Shown here: positions 55,986 through 63,900 of the stretch, one piece after another | Layout: each line of letters starts with the position of its first letter | Numbering within the stretch: position 1 is the first letter of the stretch | The notes under the pieces: model-generated | Databases searched by the model: none | Seen by the model: the letters and a program-made list of their open reading frames with translations, nothing else | Told to the model about the DNA's origin: nothing | NCBI RefSeq assembly: GCF_016728505.1 | Contig: NZ_CP068159.1 | Location: 186,001-250,000, forward strand | DNA length: 64,000 nucleotides | DNA from: Corynebacterium riegelii | Lineage (GTDB): Bacteria > Actinomycetota > Actinomycetes > Mycobacteriales > Mycobacteriaceae | Reading direction: 5' to 3' | Made by a program: the position numbers and the translations under genes

Positions 55986-57700
55986 GTGGATTGCTTGGCG
56001 TGGTGGCGCACCATAAACGCGCCGAGTAGGCCCAGCACTAGGAACGCCGCGGAAAACCCGATCGACCAGGCGGCCGCCTGCGCAAACCCTGCGGACAGTT
56101 GCGTGACCACGGCGTCGCGGGCCGGGCCGAGCTGCGCGGCAAGAGGGCTGTCGGGGGCGGCGCTGCGCAGCTGCCCGATCACCGCACCTGCGGAGGACTG
56201 GGTGGCGTGGGAGAGCTGATCGGCCACCTCGCCGGGCAGGCCGCTGACGTTGTTCAGCGCGGCGGGGATCTTCTGCGCCATCGCGGCAGCCAGTGCGGAT
56301 CCGGCGATCGCGGCCCCCAAGGCGGAGCCGAGTTGGCGTACCGTCGATTGGGTTGCGGAGCCGGCGCCGGAGAGCTCCTCGGGGATGTCTGCAAGCACGG
56401 TGGACGTGAGCTGCGCCGATGCCAGCCCCAGGCCCACCCCGTAGACCACCAAGGCGCCGATGGTGAACCAGATCGACGCCTGCTGGGCAACCACCCACGC
56501 CAGCACCGCAACACCGATGACCTCCAGCGCAAGGCCCAGGACCACAACCCCGGGCGCGCCGAGCCGTGCTGCTAGATGACGCGCCGCCGCACCCGACCCA
56601 AACGCCCCCAGTGCCATGGTGGCGAGGATGGTGCCGGCGGTGAGCGTCGATAAGCCGAGTGCATTGATGAGGAACAAGGGCAGCACGAACATCAGTGAGA
56701 ACTCGCCGATGGCCACCGTGGCTGCGGTGAGGTTGCCCCAGGAAAACGTGCCGACCTTGAACAGGCTGAGGTCCAGCAGCGCGTCGCGGCCGTTGCGCGC
56801 GCGGTGCAGCTCCCAGCGCACAAACAGGCCGATAAAGACCAGACCGATACCGATGGCGAACGGCACCGGCGACATCGACCAGTGTGCCGGCCACTCCCAG
56901 CCGCCAATTGCGAGGGTTTCCTTCTTGGTCCACCAGCCGAGCGTGGTTGCCTCAATCAGGCCGAAGACGACTAGGCCGAAGCCGATTGCAGACGTCAGCA
57001 CACCATCCACATCCACGCCGCGCACGTTGCGCTTGCCGTGCGTCTGCGGCACCCACGCGAAAATCCCCGCCAGGACCAGCAAGCCAAGCGGCAGGTTCAC
57101 CCAGAAGATCCAACGCCACGACGCGTATTGGGTCAACACGCCACCGAGCAGCGGACCCAACGCCGCCGTACCACTCATCACCGCGCCCCACACGCCGAAC
57201 GCGGCCGCGCGATCCTTACCCGTGAACAGGGAGTTCACCGACGACAACGTGGCCGGCAACACCAGCGCGCCGCCGACGCCCTGCACCGCGCGGGCAGCGA
57301 TCAGGCTGCCTGCGCCGGTGGCGGCAGCGGCCAGCAGCGACCCGGCAACGAACAGGGTCACGCCCGCCGCGAACGTCGTCCTCCTGCCGATTCGATCCCC
57401 CAGGCGCCCCGAACCAAGCAGCAGCGCTGCGAAAATCACGTTGTAGATCGCGTTGACCCACTGCGCGTTGGTCAAGCTCAGATCCAGGGCGGCGATCATG
57501 GTTGGCAGAGCGACGCCAACGATCGTTCCATCCATCACAATCAACGCCAGCCCGGCGGCCAAGACGCCGAGGGCTTTCCAGCGGTTTTGTACGGGTTGTT
57601 CTGGGGTTTGTTGGGGATCCTGTTGGAGGGTTTGTTCTGGGGTTTTGGTGGTTTTTGTGTTCACGGCTTTACGGTAGGCCTGGCTGCGGTAGCCCACCAT
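55970..57700 (-). CDS. MFS drug exporter, DHA2 (14-helix) family
   Basis: 576 residues from ATG 57700; GTG 57664 is a plausible later start. The conserved motif L-I-V-M-D-G-T-I-V-G-V-A-L-P-T (helix 1) and G-S-G-R-L-G-D-R-I-G-R-R are DHA2 signatures, with the expected 14 hydrophobic segments. Residues 1-40 are Gln/Thr/Pro rich. It would expel toxic compounds using proton antiport. No regulator gene is adjacent. An exact dispersed-motif copy (56645-56655) encodes L-S-T-L-T. Confidence 0.88.
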   Translation of the reverse strand: MVGYRSQAYRKAVNTKTTKTPEQTLQQDPQQTPEQPVQNRWKALGVLAAGLALIVMDGTIVGVALPTMIAALDLSLTNAQWVNAIYNVIFAALLLGSGRLGDRIGRRTTFAAGVTLFVAGSLLAAAATGAGSLIAARAVQGVGGALVLPATLSSVNSLFTGKDRAAAFGVWGAVMSGTAALGPLLGGVLTQYASWRWIFWVNLPLGLLVLAGIFAWVPQTHGKRNVRGVDVDGVLTSAIGFGLVVFGLIEATTLGWWTKKETLAIGGWEWPAHWSMSPVPFAIGIGLVFIGLFVRWELHRARNGRDALLDLSLFKVGTFSWGNLTAATVAIGEFSLMFVLPLFLINALGLSTLTAGTILATMALGAFGSGAAARHLAARLGAPGVVVLGLALEVIGVAVLAWVVAQQASIWFTIGALVVYGVGLGLASAQLTSTVLADIPEELSGAGSATQSTVRQLGSALGAAIAGSALAAAMAQKIPAALNNVSGLPGEVADQLSHATQSSAGAVIGQLRSAAPDSPLAAQLGPARDAVVTQLSAGFAQAAAWSIGFSAAFLVLGLLGAFMVRHHAKQSTHHSR

Positions 57701-57756
57701 CGACCGATGGGTTGATTTGCTGGCCGCGCCTGCGCCATGCGCCGCGCCGTGTGGCG

Positions 57757-57836
57757 CCCCCGAAAACGCGTTTGCAGCTACCTACACCCGGCTACCAAGC
57801 GAAATTTCCGCTGGTAGCTGCAGGTAGGTAGCTGCA
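57757..57836 (+). repeat. 80-bp palindromic repeat, copy 2
   Basis: Same sequence and orientation as copy 1 at 54850-54929 except two adjacent changes in the central loop (GCGAAATTT versus GCGATTTTT). It lies between the MFS start and the surface-protein stop. The 3-kb module between the copies holds the DUF559 and MFS genes. Confidence 0.9.
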
Positions 57837-57877
57837 AACGTGATTGGGCGCCGTCGAGAAACGAGGCGCGGGGCCGG

Positions 57878-59308
57878 CTACACCAGCTGGCGACGGCCGA
57901 ACGCGAACACGGCCGCGCCCAGAACGGAAGCCAGCAGCAGTGCGATCATGCCCTTGCCAAACGCGTTGGAGCCGGTAGCGGCGTTGATGCCGCGGGTCTC
58001 GGACTGGGCCTCAACGGTGGTCACGGCCTTGCCCTGAGCCTCTGCCTCGGCGGCGGCGCGTGCCTGGGCTTCAACCTCGCCACGGTTGGAGGACAGCATG
58101 TGGGCGGAGGCGTCGATCTCCTGGGAGGTCGGGGTCACGCCGATGCGGCCGAGGTCGGTGACGAAGGTCTTGCCGTCCTGGTTCAGGTACCAAGCCACGC
58201 CGCCGATGATCAGCATCGCCGGCAGCACGATGGCGGCGGCGGTGCCCAGGTCGGAAGCGGAGGAACCGCTAGCCGCGAGGCCTGCGCCCGGGGCGGAGGA
58301 ACCGGCTTCCACGGCGAACTTGCCGCGGAGGTCCTGCGGCAGGGAGCGCTGCAGCTTGTTCGCAAACTCGATGACCGACATCCAGGATGCGTTGCCAGCC
58401 TCAAACTCGGCGTTGACCAGTTCGGGGTTGTTCACAACGTACTTGAAGTCCTTGGAGTAGAACCACTTCTGGCCGTCCAGCTCGCCGGCAAGTTCGCCTG
58501 CAACCCAGGCCGGCAAGGACTCAAGGGAGAAGTTGAAGGCCGGGGAGGTGGAGCTGCCGGTGGAAGCCTGCGCGGAACCCTCAGCACCCTCGCCAACCTC
58601 AGACAGCGTGGTGGTGGTCATGGTCAGGGAGCGCTGTACAAGGTTTTCGGGCAGGCGCTTGCCGGTGTCCTGGGCCAGCGACCAGATGGTGCGGGACTCG
58701 CCCTGGGTTGGGGTGTTGACCTGGGTTTCGTCGCTGACAACGTTGAACCCGTCGGCGGCGTAGAACCACTTCTTGCCGTCGAACTCGGCAGCGAAGGTGC
58801 CCGGCGCGAAGTCCGGCAGGGCTTCGGCGGACTCGGCGTCCATGATTACTGCCTGGTGCTTGAGGCGTGCGGCGCCGACCTGGCTTTCCGGTACGGTGCG
58901 GCCGGTGGCGGCGGCGAAGTCCAGCAGGGGCATCTCTACCTTGGCGTTGCCGGTGGGGTTGCCCTTGGCGGCTTCGGCGTCGGTGGTCACGGTCAGGCCG
59001 TCGGCCATGTAGTACCAGGTCTTGCCGCTGAACTGGCCGGCTTCGGCGCCTACGGCCCATGCGGGCAGGGAGGTGTTGGTTTCGGTTGCGGTGGAGGACA
59101 GGCCGTTGGCAATCGGGTCGAGCACGGGGCTGGTCAGCGTATCGACGAGCGCGTTAACACTCGATCCCGACACCTCAGCACTAACAGATCCGTTGGCAGA
59201 TCCGTTGGCAGCCCCATCGGAGGACTGCGCGGATGCGGTCGGGGTGATGGCGATTGCCATTGCGCCTGCAACGGCGAGGGCGGTCAGTGAGGTGGCGTGA
59301 CGCTGCAT
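57878..59308 (-). CDS. Secreted three-repeat surface protein, unknown function
   Basis: 476 residues from ATG 59308, preceded by GGAG; ATG 59320 is an alternative. Signal peptide ends near A-S-A-Q. Three repeats of about 100 residues each contain W-F-Y-x-x-D-G or W-Y-Y-M-A-D-G after G-K-x-W (around 75, 165 and 265). A hydrophobic segment (about 370-390) is followed by a helical region and a last membrane segment near the C-terminus (R-R-Q-L-V). No LPxTG motif, so it is probably membrane-anchored. The sortase gene is directly upstream on the same strand. Confidence 0.7.
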   Translation of the reverse strand: MQRHATSLTALAVAGAMAIAITPTASAQSSDGAANGSANGSVSAEVSGSSVNALVDTLTSPVLDPIANGLSSTATETNTSLPAWAVGAEAGQFSGKTWYYMADGLTVTTDAEAAKGNPTGNAKVEMPLLDFAAATGRTVPESQVGAARLKHQAVIMDAESAEALPDFAPGTFAAEFDGKKWFYAADGFNVVSDETQVNTPTQGESRTIWSLAQDTGKRLPENLVQRSLTMTTTTLSEVGEGAEGSAQASTGSSTSPAFNFSLESLPAWVAGELAGELDGQKWFYSKDFKYVVNNPELVNAEFEAGNASWMSVIEFANKLQRSLPQDLRGKFAVEAGSSAPGAGLAASGSSASDLGTAAAIVLPAMLIIGGVAWYLNQDGKTFVTDLGRIGVTPTSQEIDASAHMLSSNRGEVEAQARAAAEAEAQGKAVTTVEAQSETRGINAATGSNAFGKGMIALLLASVLGAAVFAFGRRQLV

Positions 59309-59339
59309 GGTGTGCTCCAAAGGGGTTCAGGGAAGGCTG

Positions 59340-59357
59340 AAGTCTCAAGCGAGACTT
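59340..59357. promoter_or_regulatory. Inverted repeat in the surface-protein leader
   Basis: Perfect 7-bp arms AAGTCTC and GAGACTT around AAGC, 31 bp upstream of the ATG at 59308. Either a leader hairpin or an operator. Confidence 0.45.
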
Positions 59358-59435
59358 GAAGGTTTACACCACTCTAGTCACACACATTCACATTTGTCAC
59401 ACCCAACACGCGAAAAATCTCAACACGCCAAAAAC

Positions 59436-60116
59436 TCACCCCACCACATCCTCCTGCCCCACCACGCCCACGAACTGCCACCCCACCACCGCATTCGACA
59501 CCGCTTCTTTGAAGGGGTTGGCGGGTTGGATGCAGGTGATGGTCACCAACCGCCCCGGCACCGCAGCCTCGCCCCAGATTGCGGCGTCGCCGGCGAGGGC
59601 GTCCTTGGAGGGCTCGTGAAGGTCGGTGGCCTGGTACTTCAGCCACCACTTGCCGGATGCTTCGGTGCGCAAATACATGGCGTCCCCCACCGCCACGGTG
59701 TGCGCCTCGGCGGATGGGTTGTACAGCTTGTCAAACACGGCCGGCACCCCGGCGGCGGCATGGCCTGCGATCACAACGATGTCGCCCGCGTCGCTGCCAG
59801 GCAGTTCGTAGGGCTTGGAAGGATCGGTAAATACGCAGGCTTTGGACAGGCTGGCGGGGTCGACGGTGCCGTCGATAAGCCTGCAAGGCCCCTTCTCAAA
59901 GCTGGCATTGAGCCCGACCGAGGGGATGGATAAGGCGGTGGGGGCGGACGCCGCGACGTGTGCGGGTGGCAGCTCCGGAGCAACCACTTCCGGTTCCTCC
60001 TCCGGTCCGCTGCACGCGCGCACCGGCACAATCACAATGAGCAGCAGGATTGCCAGCGCCACTGCGCGCCGCACATGAAACACCCACTGCGGCGGGCGCG
60101 CCTTCCGGTTAGCCAT
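59436..60116 (-). CDS. Class F-like sortase
   Basis: 226 residues from ATG 60116. One N-terminal membrane helix (about 17-35) and then the sortase barrel with catalytic His in V-I-A-G-H-A-A and Cys in I-T-C-I-Q-P. The arginine that normally follows the cysteine by seven to ten residues is not evident (P-A-N-P-F-K-E-A-V). Sortases attach surface proteins to peptidoglycan or assemble pili; this one has no LPxTG substrate in view. Encoded just upstream of the three-repeat surface protein. Confidence 0.8.
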   Translation of the reverse strand: MANRKARPPQWVFHVRRAVALAILLLIVIVPVRACSGPEEEPEVVAPELPPAHVAASAPTALSIPSVGLNASFEKGPCRLIDGTVDPASLSKACVFTDPSKPYELPGSDAGDIVVIAGHAAAGVPAVFDKLYNPSAEAHTVAVGDAMYLRTEASGKWWLKYQATDLHEPSKDALAGDAAIWGEAAVPGRLVTITCIQPANPFKEAVSNAVVGWQFVGVVGQEDVVG

Positions 60117-60140
60117 AAAAACACTATAGGGTTGGGGCCT

Positions 60141-60434
60141 ATGAAAACTGTGCAGGTTACCGAGGTTCCGCAGGGCATCCAGCTTATCGACGTCCGCGAG
60201 CCCGACGAATACGCCACCACCCACGCCACCGGCGCGGTAAACATCCCGCTGAGCGAACTTGTCGCACGCACCGAGGAGATCGACCCGGACCGTGACATTT
60301 ACGTCATCTGCCACGCCGGGGGCCGCTCACTGCAGGCCGCCGAGTATTTGGAGAACGCACTCGGGTGGGACAACGTGATCAACGTTGCCGGAGGCACCAG
60401 CGCCTGGGTCGAAGCGGGACTTCCAACGGTTTAG
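60141..60434 (+). CDS. Rhodanese-like sulfurtransferase
   Basis: 97 residues from ATG 60141. Active-site loop C-H-A-G-G-R-S and N-terminal L-I-D-V-R-E-P-D-E-Y are the rhodanese hallmarks. It moves sulfur or detects oxidised sulfur species. A TATAGG sequence 11-16 bp before the ATG suggests an almost leaderless transcript. Divergent from the sortase. Confidence 0.9.
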   Translation: MKTVQVTEVPQGIQLIDVREPDEYATTHATGAVNIPLSELVARTEEIDPDRDIYVICHAGGRSLQAAEYLENALGWDNVINVAGGTSAWVEAGLPTV

Positions 60435-60444
60435 ACTTGCAATT

Positions 60445-60885
60445 ATGGCCCAATCCCCAGAGTTACCCAGTACGCTGACCAAGTCGCCGTCGTTTCAGAT
60501 CGAGCGGGTGCGCCGCCACACCAAAGACCTGGTGGAGAAGGCGCTCAACGGGCACGGCACCAGCATGCGCGAGTACTGGGTGCTCAGCTGCGTGCTGGAG
60601 AGGCCGCTTTCGCAGCGCGAGCTGTCGGAGCTGCTGATCATTGATGCTTCCGACATGGTGCGGCTGATCGACTGCCTGGAGAAGCAAGAGTGGGTCAAGC
60701 GCGACCGGGATCCGAAGGACCGGCGCCGCCAGATTGTCACCGCCACCAAAAAAGGCACGAAGATGCACCACACCCTAGCCAAAGATGTGGCGGCGGCGGA
60801 GGACCAGGCGCTTGAGGCGTCTTCAACCAAGCAGCTGAAGAGCATTAAGAAGCTATCGCGCGCGATTTTGGACGAAGAAAGTTAG
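60445..60885 (+). CDS. MarR family transcriptional regulator
   Basis: 146 residues from ATG 60445. Winged-helix core with L-S-Q-R-E-L-S-E-L-L-I-I-D-A-S-D-M-V-R-L-I-D and the wing D-P-K-D-R-R-R-Q-I-V-T. It starts 10 bp after the rhodanese stop, likely cotranscribed, and precedes the NRPS-like gene by 44 bp. It may control that gene; the effector is unknown. Confidence 0.88.
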   Translation: MAQSPELPSTLTKSPSFQIERVRRHTKDLVEKALNGHGTSMREYWVLSCVLERPLSQRELSELLIIDASDMVRLIDCLEKQEWVKRDRDPKDRRRQIVTATKKGTKMHHTLAKDVAAAEDQALEASSTKQLKSIKKLSRAILDEES

Positions 60886-60929
60886 GGTTTATCCCCGTAC
60901 TCCATCCCCTGCTTTGTAACTAGGCCAAG

Positions 60930-63900
60930 ATGTCTTCTGAGCATTTGTTGCGCGCCCACCTCGCGCCAGAACCCCGCACCCTTGTAGATATTGTCCGCGC
61001 CACCGCCGCCGCCTACCCGGAGGCCGCCGCGATTGACGACGGCGAGGTGCTCACCTACGCAGAACTCCTCGAAGAAGTAGAGGCCAAGGCAGCCGAACTG
61101 CACGCGCTGGGCATCGGCCGCGGCAGCCGCGTCGGCATCCGCATGACTTCTGGATCCAAGGATCTCTACGTTGCCATCCTGGCCACCCTCTTCGCCGGTG
61201 CGGCGTACGTACCGGTAGATGCGGACGACCCAGAGGAGCGCGCCGAGCTCGTGTTCGGCGAGGCCAAGGTGGACGTGGTGTTTGGGGATGGCGGGATAAC
61301 TGGGGGTTTTCGGGATGGGGCTGGAGGGGGCGTTGGAGGGGGCGTCGATAAGCAAGAGCCCCTGTTGGACAGTGATGCCTGGATCATTTTCACCTCCGGG
61401 TCCACCGGAACCCCCAAGGGCGTGGCGGTAACGCACCGTTCGGCGGCGGCGTTTGTGGACGCGGAGGCGCGGCTGTTTTGCCAAGACGAGCCGCTGGGCC
61501 CGGAGGACCGGGTGCTGGCCGGGCTGTCGGTCGCCTTCGACGCATCGTGCGAAGAAATGTGGCTGGCCTGGCGAAACGGTGCCTGTTTGGTGCCGGCGCC
61601 GCGCTCGCTGGTGCGCTCCGGACAAGACCTGGGACCATGGCTGATCCGACGTGACATCACGGTTGTTTCCACTGTGCCAACTCTGGCCGGGCTGTGGCCT
61701 GCGGAGGCACTCGACCACGTGCGGCTCCTGATCGTCGGCGGCGAGGCGTGCTCCCAGGAGCTGGCCGACCGCCTTTCTCAAGGCCGCGAGATGTGGAATA
61801 CCTACGGTCCGACAGAAGCGACCGTGGTGGCCTCCGCCGCCCGCCTCCAGCCGGGCAAACCGGTGACCATTGGTTGGGCGCTGGACGGCTGGGATTTGGC
61901 GGTTGCGGATGATGGGGAACTGATCATCGGCGGTGTGGGCCTGGCACGCTACCTGGACCCGGCGAAGGACGCGGAGAAGTACGCTTCGTGGGAATCCGGG
62001 GATGTGCATTGGCCCCGCGCCTACCGCACCGGCGACCACGTGCGGGTGACCGACGAGGGCCTGGCGTTCATCGGGCGTGCCGACGACCAGGTCAAGATCG
62101 GCGGCCGCCGCATCGAGCTGGGCGAGGTTGAAGCCCATGTGGCTGCGTTGGATGGCGTATATAACTCCGCGGTGGCGGTGCAGACGCTCGGCTCCGGTGA
62201 CAAGGTGCTGGTGGGGTACGTCTCCCCTGAAGATGGGGTCTCGCTGGATGTGGCGGCGATGCGCGCCACGCTGGCCGAGGTGATGCCAGCGGCGCTGGTG
62301 CCGCGAATGCACGTGATGGATGAGCTGCCGATTCGCACCTCCGGCAAGGTGGACAAAAACGCGTTGCCCTGGCCGCTGCCCGCCACCATTTCCGCTGAGG
62401 GTTTGACTCCGACGGAGCAGTGGATCGCCGGCCTGTGGGTCGAGGTGCTTGGGGTGGATGTGCCCGGCGCGGATGCGGATTTCTTCGCGCTTGGCGGCAC
62501 GTCGCTTGCGGCTGCGGCGCTGGTCACAAGGCTGCGGGAGCGGGTGCCCACGTTCGCGGTGCGCGACCTGTATGACCACCCGCGGTTAGGCGCCCTTGCT
62601 TTGCTTATCGACGACCACGCTCCCCTCACCCACGCCACCCGCGAACGCACCGTGCCCCCGGTTGGTGCCGGGGTGCGCCTGCGGCAGGCGGCGCTGCTCT
62701 TGCCGGTGGTAACGCTTCGGGCTGCAACGCCCTTGGTGTGGTTCCTGTTGGCGTTTAGTCTGCTCTCCCCTGTTGCTGCCTTCCCGGTGATGCTGGTGGC
62801 GTGGCTGCTGTTTTGCACCCCGGTGGGGCGCGTTCCCATTGGAGCGTGGGGCGCCCGCCTGATCCGGGGGCGGGTTGCGCCGGGCGTGTACCCGCGCGGC
62901 GGCTCGGTGCATTTGCGGATGTGGGCTGCGGAGAAGTGGCTGGCCGCCTCGGGCGCTTTGAACATTTCGGGCACCCCGTTTGTCAAGCCGATGGCGCGGA
63001 TGATGGGCAACAAGATTGGCCGCGATGTGGACTTCCAGACCATCCCGCCGGTGTCGGGACTTTTGACCGTGGAATCGGGGGCTTCGGTGGAGCCGGGCGT
63101 AGACCTGTCCGGCTCCTGGCTGGACGGCGCGTCCTTCCACGTCGGGTCAGTGTTTGTGGGTGCCGATGCCCGCATCGGGGCCCGCTCCACCCTCATGGGC
63201 GGCACCGAGGTCCGGGCCGGCGCCCATGTGGAGGCGGGCTCCACCGTCACTGGCGTGAAACCGGTGAAGAAGGACGCGCGCTGGGCGGGCTCGCCTGCCC
63301 GCAAGGTGGGCAAGTCCGGCAAGACGGCGGCGGTGTTCCCAGACCAGCGCCCGCCGCGGCGCGGCTACTGGGTGGTGCTCTACGCGCTGACGGCAATGGT
63401 GATAGCAGGCCTGCCGTTTGTGGCGGCCGCGGCCGGCGTCTGGGTTGGTGTCTTCCTGTTGTTCGCGGGTGTGAATTTCCCGCTTGCGCCGCTGGTCGGC
63501 GGCCTGGTGTACTTCTTCGTCGGGTTGGCGTTGACTTGGCTATCCGTGCGGTTAGCGCAGCTCGCGGTCCGACCCGGTACCCACCCGGTGCGCTCCGTCT
63601 CGGGCTGGGGCCTGTGGACCGTGGTCCGCCTGCTTGACGACGCCCGCTACCGCTACTTCCCCCTCTACGCCAGCCTCCTCACCCCACTGTGGTTCCGCTC
63701 GCTGGGCGCCACCATTGGCAAGGGAGCGGAAATCTCCACGGCAGTTATGGTGCCCAAGCTTAGCGACGTCCGCGACTCCTCCTTCCTCGCCGACGACACC
63801 CTCCTAGGTGCCTACGAACTCTCCGGCGGATGGGTCCACTGCGCCCCAGCATCCGTGGGCCGGCGCTCCTTCTTGGGCAACTCCGGCATCGTCGCGCCGG

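Noticed and set aside
60882..62579. A 565-residue minus-strand open frame opposite the NRPS-like gene
   Set aside because: The plus-strand frame shows adenylation and carrier motifs across the same bases; the antisense product is His/Arg/Gln-rich with no domain.
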